A stretch of 22,533 nucleotides of DNA from an uncultured Lachnospiraceae bacterium. Lineage in GTDB: Bacteria > Bacillota > Clostridia > Lachnospirales > Lachnospiraceae. The stretch's first letter is position 1. The number at the start of each line of letters is the position of its first letter. Both the position numbers and the translations under genes were made by a program. The stretch is from NCBI GenBank assembly GCA_910586315.1, contig CAJUIP010000045.1, positions 1 to 22,533 on the forward strand, given 5' to 3'. Positions 15,501 to 22,158 of the stretch are shown here, in pieces. A model generated the notes under the pieces. That model saw only the letters and a list, made by a program, of their open reading frames with translations, was not told the DNA's origin and searched no databases.

Positions 15501-16401
15501 TATCTACCACATCCTCGGCCGGAATCTGTCCTGTAATGCGGTTTTTGAAGTGAAGCTTCTTATTAAATTTATATCTTCCAACTTTGGCCAGATCATATCT
15601 TCTCGGGTCAAAGAACATGCTGTTTAACAGGCTTTCCGCACTGTCAACGGAAAGCGGCTCACCAGGACGGATCTTCTTATACAATTCCAGAAGGCCATCC
15701 TGATAATTGTCGGAAGTATCCTTTCCAAAGCTTGCAAGAATCTTCGGCTCCTCGCCGAACAATTCGGTAATTTCTGCGTTTGTGCCGAATCCAAGAGCAC
15801 GAACCAGCACGGTTACCGGAACCTTTCTTGTACGGTCCACACGCACATAAAAAACATCATTGGAATCTGTCTCATACTCCAGCCATGCGCCGCGGTTGGG
15901 GATTACGGTACAGGAATATAACTCCTTACCGATCTTGTCATGATCGATTCCATAATATATTCCAGGGGAACGTACCAGCTGGCTTACAATAACCCGTTCC
16001 GCGCCATTGATCACAAAGGAACCTGTATCTGTCATTAACGGCAGATCACCCATGAAAATCTCGTGTTCATTGATTTCATCTTTATCTTTGTTGCAGAGTC
16101 TCACCTTTACCTTCAAAGGCGCCGCGTAGGTAGCATCTCGTTCCTTGCACTCTTCAATCGTATATTTGATGTCATCCTTACAGAGCGTGAAGTCCACGAA
16201 CTCCAGGCTCAGGTGACCGGCAAAATCTGCGATCGGAGAGATATCATCGAAAACCTCTTTTAAGCCTTCGTCGAGGAACCACTGGTAGGAATCTTTTTGG
16301 ATTTCGATCAGGTTCGGCATCCCAAGAACTTCTTTCTGTCTTGAGTAGCTCATCCTTACGCTCTTACCGGCCGGCACCGGACGTATTCTGCTTTTCTCCA
16401 T
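12532..16401 (-). CDS. rpoB: DNA-directed RNA polymerase subunit beta
   Basis: The beta subunit of RNA polymerase has 1289 residues from the chosen start MEKSRIRPVP. The frame is open 32 codons further, but that start (16497) would overlap the promoter -10. The ATG at 16401 is preceded by AGGGGTG. The rifampicin cluster I region (about 489-520, SQLSQFMDQNNPLSELTHKRRLSALG) shows the susceptible-type residues throughout. The KRKISVGDKMAGRHGNKG active-site segment is intact. The C-terminus is very acidic (EEDDYIDEPEEDDSYIDDDYSDNDK). rplJ/rplL do not precede it; the next gene upstream encodes a zinc-ribbon membrane protein, with two structured repeats between. Confidence 0.98.
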   Translation of the reverse strand: MEKSRIRPVPAGKSVRMSYSRQKEVLGMPNLIEIQKDSYQWFLDEGLKEVFDDISPIADFAGHLSLEFVDFTLCKDDIKYTIEECKERDATYAAPLKVKVRLCNKDKDEINEHEIFMGDLPLMTDTGSFVINGAERVIVSQLVRSPGIYYGIDHDKIGKELYSCTVIPNRGAWLEYETDSNDVFYVRVDRTRKVPVTVLVRALGFGTNAEITELFGEEPKILASFGKDTSDNYQDGLLELYKKIRPGEPLSVDSAESLLNSMFFDPRRYDLAKVGRYKFNKKLHFKNRITGQIPAEDVVDTTTGEILAEAGKPLSKEQATAIQNAAVPYVWIQTEERTVKVLSNMMVDLASYVNFKPEEAGVTELVFYPVLADILAKSGDMDEEQLKAVIRRNVHDLIPKHITKEDIIASINYNMHLEYGIGTKDDIDHLGNRRIRAVGELLQNQYRIGLSRMERVVRERMTTQDMEGITPQSLINIKPVTAAVKEFFGSSQLSQFMDQNNPLSELTHKRRLSALGPGGLSRERAGFEVRDVHYTHYGRMCPIETPEGPNIGLINSLATYARVNPYGFVEAPYRVVDKSDPANPQVTDEVVYLTADEEDNYIVAQANEPLDENGHFVHNNISGRFREETSSFQKRSIDLMDVSPKMVFSVATSMIPFLENDDANRALMGSNMQRQAVPLLSTEAPVVGTGIEGKAAVDSGVCVVARNAGVVERSASNEIIIKRDADGNRDVYHLTKFKRSNQSNCYNQKPIVFKGNHVEKGEVIADGPSTKDGEIALGKNPLIGFMTWEGYNYEDAVLLSEKLVQNDVYTSVHIEEYEAEARDTKLGPEEITRDVPGVGEDALKDLDERGIIRIGAEVRAGDILVGKVTPKGETELTAEERLLRAIFGEKAREVRDTSLKVPHGAYGIIVDAKVFTRENGDELAPGVNQSVRIYIAQKRKISVGDKMAGRHGNKGVVSRVLPVEDMPFLPNGRPLDIVLNPLGVPSRMNIGQVLEIHLSLAAKALGFNVSTPVFDGANEDDIQDTLELANDYVNMEWSAFQEKYGDLLRPEVMEYLGEHLEHRGLWKGVPIQRDGKVLLRDGRTGEYFDSPTTIGHMHYLKLHHLVDDKIHARSTGPYALVTQQPLGGKAQFGGQRFGEMEVWALEAYGASYTLQEIMTVKSDDVVGRVKTYEAIIKGENIPEPGIPESFKVLLKELQSLGLDVRVLRDNGEEVEMSENIDYADSDLDLRSIIEGDRRYEEKEESFGSFGFQKQEFKDGELVDSEEDDYIDEPEEDDSYIDDDYSDNDK

Positions 16402-16495
16402 TGACGTTTCACCCCTGTTTTCTTTATCAATCTCAACTTCTAATTTTGGGCATACTGATACCATATGCACATGATACCATAATAGTGCACTTTTC

Positions 16496-16524
16496 ATACT
16501 ATCATAGCTCTTTCAAGCTGTCAA
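16496..16524 (-). promoter_or_regulatory. rpoBC promoter
   Basis: Minus-strand perfect TTGACA (complement of 16519-16524), 17 bases, TAGTAT (complement of 16496-16501). The leader is about 88 bases and contains a direct repeat of ATGGTATCA (complements of 16456-16464 and 16472-16480). Confidence 0.85.
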
Positions 16525-16553
16525 GCCGTTTTTCCATAAATTACAACTTGACG

Positions 16554-16704
16554 GTAACAGTTCAGCCTTGCGAAGATTCCATGGGAAAAATGCGTTGAAT
16601 GCTTGCTTTCATAAGCGGTTTTCACTTGGAATCTTCATAAGGCAGACGCCACGCGCTTCTTGTCCGCAGTATGCGGGCAAGAAGATGAAGGGCTGAACTG
16701 TTAC
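16554..16704. repeat. Structured palindromic repeat, copy 1
   Basis: The ends GTAACAGTTCAGCC (16554-16567) and GGCTGAACTGTTAC (16691-16704) are exact 14-bp inverted repeats. Inside are two arms: GAAGATTCC (16572-16580) with GGAATCTTC (16628-16636), and a 13-bp hairpin 16656-16668/16672-16684 with a 3-base loop. This is a three-way-junction layout. It lies 30 bases upstream of the rpoB -35. It has no coding potential and looks like a MITE or REP-type element. Confidence 0.75.
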
Positions 16705-16711
16705 TTTGCAT

Positions 16712-16862
16712 ATAACAGTTCAGCCGTGCGAAGATTCCATGGGAAAAACGCGTTGAACACTTGCTTTCATAAGCGGTTTTCACTTGCAATCTTCATAAGG
16801 CGGACGCCGTGCGCTTCTTGCCTGCGGTACGCGGGCAAGAAGATGCAGGGCTGAACTGTTAC
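16712..16862. repeat. Structured palindromic repeat, copy 2
   Basis: This is a tandem direct copy of the preceding repeat at a 158-base period, including the trailing TTTGCAT. I count about 13 differences by eye. The inner hairpin (16814-16826/16830-16842) keeps pairing although its closing pair changes from A-T to G-C and a T-G wobble becomes C-G. This suggests the fold has been kept. Confidence 0.75.
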
Positions 16863-16897
16863 TTTGCATAAGGCAATTACAAAGCCATAAATAGTGA

Positions 16898-16935
16898 TGC
16901 AGGCATTGAAAAATATAGGTTTTTCAATGCCTGCA
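16898..16935 (-). terminator. Hairpin after the zinc-ribbon protein gene
   Basis: A 16-bp perfect stem (16898-16913 with 16920-16935; core GCAGGCATTGAAAAA) with a 6-base loop lies 2 bases past the stop at 16938. T- and A-rich bases near the loop make it a probable terminator. Confidence 0.75.
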
Positions 16936-16937
16936 AA

Positions 16938-17990
16938 TTATGGAAGCACTTCATTATCTTGGGGCAGCCGGGCGCCAATATACATCATATAATAATCCCC
17001 GTCTATTTCCGCACAGGCGATTTCCAGCGTCTCTTCTAGTAAAAACCGTTCCGCTCCTTCCGGGTCTTTTTCCAGAACTTCGTCGAACAGGCTGCGGCCG
17101 GTCGGAGGATTATTCAGAATACCAAGTTCCGTCAGCATATTTATGGACAAATCAGCCATTTCATGCAAGTCCTCCCGATTCCAGAAAACCAGGTCTATAC
17201 CATGCATGCGGCCATCCACGGTATCAAAGTACAGATTAACATAACCGCAGTCATCCTCCTGGCGGGATAAATCGTACTCATAAACAGTATTATACCAGGT
17301 AGTTTCGTCTATGAACTGGTTATAGCTGTATTCGGCGCAGCCAGCCTGGAAAGAGGTCTCTGACAGCAGAGCTTCAAACAGCGGAAGCGCTTCAGATTCT
17401 CCAATGCTTAAGTGGCCGTATCCATTGCAGGGAACCCCGGCTTCTTTTACCTCTTCATCGCTGCGCTCCCAGTCGTACAGTTCGTCTTCCCCCAAATTGT
17501 CCTCCGGAACCTCTTCTTCCCAGGCTTTGTCGGAAGCCGGTTCCGCCTTTGCTTCTTCCACGGAGCCCAGCCATTTGCCAATCTCCCCGGATGTTTCTGC
17601 CAGGTAACTAAACAGACCGATGCCACTGCTAATCATAACGATACACAGAAAAATGGTTCCGACAGGGCCCAGTCTGGCCAGCATGCCTTTTTTAGGGGTA
17701 TGCTTCGCTTTTGAGGGCTGCGTACGCTGTGCAACAGTTTTTGAGCGCGCAGATCCGGGATTCGCGGATTTTGAGACGGTGGACTTCGAAGCCGTCGATT
17801 TTGAAGCTGTCATTTTTCCGGTATGCAGATCACCATGGTACTGACAGTTTGTTTCTGAAGCCGGATGACGCTCATTTAAGTAGTAATCCACATCCCAGAC
17901 CACCGGCTTCAGGACAACACGCCTGCAGCCTTCACAGTATATTCCATTTTTCAACACCTGGTCGCAGCAGGGACATATTTTCTTTTTCAT
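16938..17990 (-). CDS. Zinc-ribbon single-pass membrane protein of unknown function
   Basis: This 350-residue protein of no recognised family has a zinc ribbon at the N-terminus (CPCC...CEGC; Cys6, Cys9, Cys19, Cys22). A low-complexity Ser/Thr/Lys linker follows (about 58-100, repeated TASKS/TVSKS), then one transmembrane helix (about 110-131) and a ~215-residue C-terminal domain rich in acidic and aromatic residues. With the positive linker inside, the C-domain should be outside. Zinc ribbon-linker-helix-extracellular domain is a common layout of Firmicute membrane proteins with suspected envelope-sensing roles. GAGG precedes the start at good spacing. It has its own promoter and a long folded leader (17991-18115). 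Function is not known. Confidence 0.7.
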   Translation of the reverse strand: MKKKICPCCDQVLKNGIYCEGCRRVVLKPVVWDVDYYLNERHPASETNCQYHGDLHTGKMTASKSTASKSTVSKSANPGSARSKTVAQRTQPSKAKHTPKKGMLARLGPVGTIFLCIVMISSGIGLFSYLAETSGEIGKWLGSVEEAKAEPASDKAWEEEVPEDNLGEDELYDWERSDEEVKEAGVPCNGYGHLSIGESEALPLFEALLSETSFQAGCAEYSYNQFIDETTWYNTVYEYDLSRQEDDCGYVNLYFDTVDGRMHGIDLVFWNREDLHEMADLSINMLTELGILNNPPTGRSLFDEVLEKDPEGAERFLLEETLEIACAEIDGDYYMMYIGARLPQDNEVLP

Positions 17991-18048
17991 ATGGGAAACC
18001 TCTTTTCGTATCTATGGAAGAACATGCTATGCTCCGCAGGATGCACAC

Positions 18049-18091
18049 GATTCGCTAAAGTGATTGTCCTCCCTTCGGGCGGACGCGAATC
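18049..18091 (-). promoter_or_regulatory. Folded leader of the zinc-ribbon gene
   Basis: GATTCGC (18049-18055) pairs with GCGAATC (18085-18091). Inside, GTCC-T-CCC (18066-18073) pairs with GGG-C-GGAC (18077-18084) around TTC. The structure lies in the roughly 120-base leader of the minus-strand gene. It matches no riboswitch that I recognise. Confidence 0.45.
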
Positions 18092-18096
18092 GGCAC

Positions 18097-18124
18097 TGCT
18101 ATAATGTCTGACAACATTATAGCA
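18097..18124. promoter_or_regulatory. Palindromic operator-like site over the -10
   Basis: TGCTATAATGT and ACATTATAGCA form 11-bp perfect arms around CTGACA. The right arm contains the -10 box of the zinc-ribbon gene promoter. A dimeric repressor site is likely by position. Confidence 0.5.
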
Positions 18125-18143
18125 TATCCTCCCCTCCAGGCAA
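18116..18143 (-). promoter_or_regulatory. Promoter of the zinc-ribbon protein gene
   Basis: Minus-strand TTGCCT (complement of 18138-18143), 16 bases, perfect TATAAT (complement of 18116-18121). Confidence 0.65.
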
Positions 18144-18187
18144 AGAATTTTGTTGGGGGATATAGATTTTCTTGCTTTATCATTACC

Positions 18188-18400
18188 TTATTCTGTTACC
18201 GAAAGAGATTCATTTTTCCGGAAAAGCTCGAAACTATATAAGAATCCCTGCAATCATAATTGCTGCTCTTCTATTTCATTCTTTATCAGGTTCACAAATG
18301 CAGGTCTTTCTTTTAGAGGTAACATTCCGTAGGGGGTACTAAGGCAAAAGGATTCTTTCCGGATTTTTTCATACATAGAACGAGGGTATCGCTCAATCAT
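18188..18400 (-). pseudogene. Small ORF interrupted by an in-frame TGA
   Basis: From ATG 18400 the minus strand reads 48 codons (MIERYPRSMYEKIRKESFCL...NEIEEQQL), then TGA (18254-18256). It stays open in the same frame for 21 more codons (LQGFLYSFELFRKNESLSVTE) to TAA at 18188. The amino-acid make-up looks protein-like on both sides of the TGA. There is no Shine-Dalgarno, and the start region lies within the hairpin after ftsH. It is best read as a decayed gene fragment; I do not recognise the family. Selenocysteine is unlikely because no hairpin follows the TGA. Confidence 0.35.
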
Positions 18401-18428
18401 CTAATTCTGATGATTTTGCGACACCCTC
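18382..18428 (-). terminator. Hairpin after ftsH
   Basis: GAGGGTATCGC (18382-18392) pairs with GCGACACCCTC (18418-18428) with one mismatch (a G-U wobble in the minus-strand RNA). Inside, AATCATC pairs with GATGATT. The structure begins 38 bases past the ftsH stop. No T-run follows. Confidence 0.6.
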
Positions 18429-18466
18429 TTTATGAGATGACGCCGGATATAACAGAAATATTGTTA

Positions 18467-20305
18467 TTACCGGTTTAATATTTCCATAAATTCTTCCCCT
18501 GTTATGGTTTCCCGTTCCAAAAGGTATTCGGAAAGCTCATTTAGCTTGGCGGCATGGTCTTTCAGAATATCAAGAGCTTTTTCGTACTGGGTTTTTACAG
18601 TCCGGACCACCTCATCGTCGATGGCTTTGGCCGTCTCCGGGGAGCAGGCTAAAGAAGTATCTCCTCCCAGGTACTGGTTATTTACAGTTTCCAGGGCCAC
18701 CATACCGAACTGGTCGCTCATGCCGTACCGGGTCACCATGGCCCTGGCAAGCTTCGTTGCCTGCTCGATGTCGTTGGAGGCACCCGTGGTTATGGATTTG
18801 AACATAAATTCTTCGGCAGCCCGGCCTCCGGTCAGAGTGGCGATCTTATTCAGCGCCTCTTCCTTACTCATAAGAAACCGTTCTTTCGTCTCCACCTGCA
18901 TAGTGTATCCCAAAGCTCCGGAAGTTCTGGGAACAATGGTGATTTTGTGAACCGGAGCCGACTGGCTCTGACAGGCCGCCACCAGGGCGTGACCGATTTC
19001 ATGATAAGCCACAATCCGTCTCTCATTTTCGGAGATCACAGCGTCCTTTCTCTGGTATCCGGCAATGACAGTCTCCACGCTTTCCTCCAAATCCTCCTGG
19101 CAGACCACCTTTCTTCCCATGCGGACCGCCCTGAGCGCCGCCTCATTGACAATATTGGCAAGCTCTGCCCCGCTGGCTCCGGAAGTGGCGCGGCCGATGG
19201 CATTGAAATCTGCCGTATCATCCATTTTGACGTTTTTTGCATGTACCTTGAGGATGGCCTCCCTTCCCTTAAGGTCCGGAAGTTCCACCGGAATTCTCCG
19301 GTCAAAGCGCCCTGGCCTTAAAAGGGCCTGATCCAGGGATTCCGGACGGTTCGTGGCTGCCAGAATCACAACGCCTTTCTTACCGTCAAAACCATCCATT
19401 TCCGTCAGGAGCTGGTTTAAGGTCTGCTCTCTCTCATCATTTCCTCCCATACCGCTGCCATCCCGCTTTTTGCCGATGGTATCAATTTCATCAATAAACA
19501 CGATACACGGAGCCTTTTCGTTCGCCTGCTTAAACAGATCGCGAACCTTGGCCGCGCCCATACCCACAAACATTTCCACAAATTCCGAACCAGAAATAGA
19601 GAAAAACGGCACATGAGCCTCACCGGCCACAGCTTTTGCAAGCAGGGTTTTACCTGTTCCCGGAGGGCCCACAAGCAAAGCTCCTTTGGGGAGCGTAGCC
19701 CCGATATCTGAATACTTTTTCGGGTCATGGAGAAAATCTACAATCTCCTTTAAGGCCTCCTTGGCCTCCTCCTGTCCGGCCACATCAGCGAATGTCTTTC
19801 CAGTTTCATTTTCCGCATAAATCTTCGCGTTTGACTTTCCAAAAGTCATGGCATTTCCACCCATCCGTTTCGCCATCATACGGCTTAACATCTGTCCGAA
19901 AAGCACCATGATCCCAATGGGGATAATCCAGTTGGTAAGAATTGACATGATGGCCGACTCCCTCTGGGGAATCACTTTTCCAAAAGTCACTCCAGCCCTG
20001 TAAAGGTGATCTGTCAGGGAATCATCTTCCCAGAGTCCCGTTTTGTACACCTGTTTATTGCCGTGAGCATCCTGAGCCAGGAACACAAGCTGGTCTGTGT
20101 CCTTCTGTACCTGGATCACCTGTCCCGCATCCACCATAGTGAGGAATTCATTATAATTAACTTCCATCACCTTCTGTCCCACCACCGCTGGAAAAACCAG
20201 CGCATTCAGCAGCATGGTAATTAAAAAAACAACTACCGCGTAATAAATAAGTCCTTTGGCATAATTGTTGGGCTGTGGGGATTTCCCTCCGTTGTTTACT
20301 CCCAT
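18467..20305 (-). CDS. ftsH: ATP-dependent zinc metalloprotease FtsH
   Basis: This membrane-bound AAA+ protease degrades misfolded and regulatory membrane and cytosolic proteins. The product is 612 residues. Two N-terminal transmembrane helices (about 18-43 and 118-140) flank the extracytoplasmic FtsH_ext domain. The AAA module has Walker A GPPGTGKT (213-220), Walker B IDEID (271-275) and the second region of homology (ATNRPESLDQALLRPGRFDR). The protease domain has a HEIGH zinc motif (435-439, in place of the common HEAGH) and the third ligand Asp in GASNDIEQATKLA. The start at 20305 is chosen because GAGG lies 8 bases upstream; the ATG at 20311 would be only 2 bases from it. No tilS/hpt partner is adjacent, unlike classical ftsH loci. 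It may be a second FtsH paralogue. Confidence 0.95.
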   Translation of the reverse strand: MGVNNGGKSPQPNNYAKGLIYYAVVVFLITMLLNALVFPAVVGQKVMEVNYNEFLTMVDAGQVIQVQKDTDQLVFLAQDAHGNKQVYKTGLWEDDSLTDHLYRAGVTFGKVIPQRESAIMSILTNWIIPIGIMVLFGQMLSRMMAKRMGGNAMTFGKSNAKIYAENETGKTFADVAGQEEAKEALKEIVDFLHDPKKYSDIGATLPKGALLVGPPGTGKTLLAKAVAGEAHVPFFSISGSEFVEMFVGMGAAKVRDLFKQANEKAPCIVFIDEIDTIGKKRDGSGMGGNDEREQTLNQLLTEMDGFDGKKGVVILAATNRPESLDQALLRPGRFDRRIPVELPDLKGREAILKVHAKNVKMDDTADFNAIGRATSGASGAELANIVNEAALRAVRMGRKVVCQEDLEESVETVIAGYQRKDAVISENERRIVAYHEIGHALVAACQSQSAPVHKITIVPRTSGALGYTMQVETKERFLMSKEEALNKIATLTGGRAAEEFMFKSITTGASNDIEQATKLARAMVTRYGMSDQFGMVALETVNNQYLGGDTSLACSPETAKAIDDEVVRTVKTQYEKALDILKDHAAKLNELSEYLLERETITGEEFMEILNR

Positions 20306-20336
20306 ATACATTTCCTCTGTCTTTCTTTTGTTTTAT

Positions 20337-20422
20337 ATTAAAAATGGCTCCTTCTCGGTGTTTTTCGGGTCACAATGTCATGTATCGACATGCAAGCATG
20401 TCACGTATAACCTTTTGACCCC
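20337..20422. repeat. Truncated copy of the four-arm repeat
   Basis: Near-identical to 20498-20579: it starts at the AAAAATGGCTCC part of arm II and includes the whole of arm III (GGGTCA ... TTTTGACCC with GACATGC-AA-GCATGTC inside). The opening half is missing. It ends at the edge of the ftsH leader, 32 bases before the ftsH start. Confidence 0.8.
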
Positions 20423-20589
20423 TATGATACCACGGATTGCTCCGCACTTTGTGCTCCCGCAATCCTAAAACACCTCAAATCCGCTCATTTTTCTGCGAAA
20501 AATGGCTCCTTCTCGGTGTTTTTCGGGTCACAATATCATGTATCGACATGCAAGCATGTCATACATGACCTTTTGACCCTGGTATCATA
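20423..20589. repeat. 167-bp four-arm palindromic element
   Basis: The perfect 10-bp ends TATGATACCA (20423-20432) and TGGTATCATA (20580-20589) close three adjacent arms. Arm I is GGATTGC/GCAATCC (20434-20465) with an inner GCAC-TTT-GTGC. Arm II is AAAACACC/GGTGTTTT (20467-20522) with an inner CATTTTTC-TGC-GAAAAATG. Arm III is GGGTCA/TGACCC (20525-20579) with TCATGTAT-c-GACATGC-AA-GCATGTC-ATACATGA. Almost no bases are left unpaired between arms, giving a cloverleaf-like plan. The end of the MATE gene lies inside arm III. Confidence 0.75.
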
Positions 20590-21938
20590 TTTAGCATTTT
20601 ATTAAAATTCAGCGAGAACAGAATCACTGTCGTGAGCACTGCCAGAATATCCGATATCGGTTCCGCGTAAAACAGACCGTCAGTCCCCATGCCAAGCGTT
20701 GGAAGAAGAATGGCCAGAGGGATCAGCAGGATAACTTTTCTTAACAATGCCAGAAATACGGAAATCTTCGCCTGACCCAGGGCCAGAAAGGTCTGCTGGC
20801 ATGCAATCTGGGCCCCCATAACCAGGAAACCAAACATATAGATGCGGACTGCATAAACGCCAATATGGATAATCTCCTCGTTATCAGAGAACATGCGGAT
20901 GAACAGCTCCGGAAACAGGAGCACAACGCCCGTTGCAATGAGGGAAAAGCCCAGGGAAAGAACAAATAAAAGCTTAAACGCCTTTTTTACCCGTTCCTTG
21001 TTTCCTGCTCCGAAATTATAACTGAGGATCGGCTGGGCTCCCTGAGTCAGGCCGCTTAAGGGCAGAAACAGCATCTGCATGATGGAAAACAAAATCGTCA
21101 TGGCCCCCACATAATAGTCATTTCCGTACCGCTGCATCCCGGAATTGTAGGTGAGCTGCACCAGACACTCTGTGGACTGCATGATAAATGGAGAGGTCCC
21201 AAGCGCCATAACAGAAAGCAGAAGCTCCCTGTCAATTTTAAGATTTTCCTTTTTTACTTTCAGAACAGTCTTTTTCCCGCACAGGAACGAAAGAACCCAC
21301 AAAGCAGAAACCGTCTGACTGATGATAGTCGCTAGAGCTGCCCCCTGTACTCCCATTCCCAGAAAAAAGATAAAAACCGGATCCAGAATGATATTTAAAA
21401 CCGCTCCGATTAAAACTGTCACCATTCCTGTTTTGGCAAAGCCCTGGCTGGTGATGAACATATTAAGCCCGAGAGAAATTTGAACGGAAATAGTTCCCAG
21501 AAGGTAAATGCCCAGATAGCTGTTAGCGTATCCGATGGTTTGTTCGCTGGCCCCGAACAGCATGAGAAGCGGCTCCTTCACAAAATAGAAAAAAACGCTT
21601 AAGCACACAGCCATAATGCATAATGAAGTGATACAGGTCCCAAGAATCTTTTCTGCCGTATCATACTCTTTTCTTCCCATGTAGATGGCCGCCCTGGGCG
21701 CACCGCCTGCACCGATCAGGGCCGCAAAGGCAGAAATCAAAATAATAATCGGAAAAGTAACGCCCAGCCCTGCCAATGCCAGATGTCCCACCTCCGGAAT
21801 CCTTCCCACATAGATCCGGTCCACCATATTATAGAGGAGATTTACCAACTGTGCAAATACCGTGGGAACTGCCAGCTCAATTAAAAGCCTGCCTAAAGGG
21901 GCATTGGCCATTTTGTCGTCTTTCGCTCTGCTTTCCAT
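20559..21938 (-). CDS. MATE family multidrug efflux transporter
   Basis: This 459-residue inner-membrane antiporter is of the MATE (MepA/NorM-like) family and exports cationic drugs using a sodium or proton gradient. Twelve hydrophobic segments are readable in two six-helix halves. Family landmarks include LLYNMVDRIYVG near residue 33 and GLTQGAQPILSYNFGAGN in the second half. GAGGTGAG lies before the start. It has its own promoter and a palindrome just downstream of it, suggesting repressor control. The last eight codons and the stop are supplied by the structured repeat at 20423-20589, so the native C-terminus may have been altered; the residues lost or gained lie after the last helix and probably matter little (inference). 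Confidence 0.9.
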   Translation of the reverse strand: MESRAKDDKMANAPLGRLLIELAVPTVFAQLVNLLYNMVDRIYVGRIPEVGHLALAGLGVTFPIIILISAFAALIGAGGAPRAAIYMGRKEYDTAEKILGTCITSLCIMAVCLSVFFYFVKEPLLMLFGASEQTIGYANSYLGIYLLGTISVQISLGLNMFITSQGFAKTGMVTVLIGAVLNIILDPVFIFFLGMGVQGAALATIISQTVSALWVLSFLCGKKTVLKVKKENLKIDRELLLSVMALGTSPFIMQSTECLVQLTYNSGMQRYGNDYYVGAMTILFSIMQMLFLPLSGLTQGAQPILSYNFGAGNKERVKKAFKLLFVLSLGFSLIATGVVLLFPELFIRMFSDNEEIIHIGVYAVRIYMFGFLVMGAQIACQQTFLALGQAKISVFLALLRKVILLIPLAILLPTLGMGTDGLFYAEPISDILAVLTTVILFSLNFNKMLNMIPGSKGHV

Positions 21939-22014
21939 ATTTTCTCACCTCATATCAAGGTCTTTTTCCGTTTAGTTTTCCTGCATTTCCGGAAAATATC
22001 CTGTCTTTTTGTAA

Positions 22015-22031
22015 GGTGACACCTTGTCACC
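22015..22031. promoter_or_regulatory. Operator-like palindrome upstream of the MATE gene
   Basis: GGTGACA-CCT-TGTCACC, with 7-bp perfect arms, lies 15 bases downstream of the MATE promoter -10. Its position around +10 to +25 fits a repressor site (MarR- or TetR-like; inference). No regulator gene is adjacent. Confidence 0.5.
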
Positions 22032-22045
22032 CTATTGTTTTCTTT

Positions 22046-22074
22046 ATCCTAGCACGTTACGTATACATCGTCAA
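22046..22074 (-). promoter_or_regulatory. Promoter of the MATE gene
   Basis: Minus-strand TTGACG (complement of 22069-22074), 17 bases, TAGGAT (complement of 22046-22051). It is back to back with the T-box promoter. Confidence 0.7.
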
Positions 22075-22123
22075 GGAAGTTTATGGAAGTTTCGGAAACA
22101 TTATATTTATTTTATAAATTCTC

Positions 22124-22152
22124 TTGACAAAATTGTTTTCACGTATTACTAT
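22124..22152 (+). promoter_or_regulatory. Promoter of the T-box leader
   Basis: Perfect TTGACA (22124-22129), 17 bases, TACTAT (22147-22152). The transcription start is expected near 22159. Confidence 0.8.
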
Positions 22153-22158
22153 ATCGTA

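Noticed and set aside
16402..16497. Upstream start for rpoB adding 32 residues
   Set aside because: That ATG overlaps the -10 box and lies before the expected transcription start; MEKSRIRPVP has the ribosome binding site.
18332..18340. GGGGGTACT resembling the direct repeat at 4909 and 5054
   Set aside because: Only nine bases match and the following ATGAAAGT is absent; probably chance.
18467..20305. HEIGH in place of HEAGH as a sign of an inactive FtsH
   Set aside because: Both His and the Glu of HExxH are kept, and the third ligand Asp is present; the middle residue is variable.
20423..20589. tRNA gene, because of the cloverleaf-like fold
   Set aside because: Arm lengths, missing TTCRA loop and missing acceptor features rule out a tRNA.
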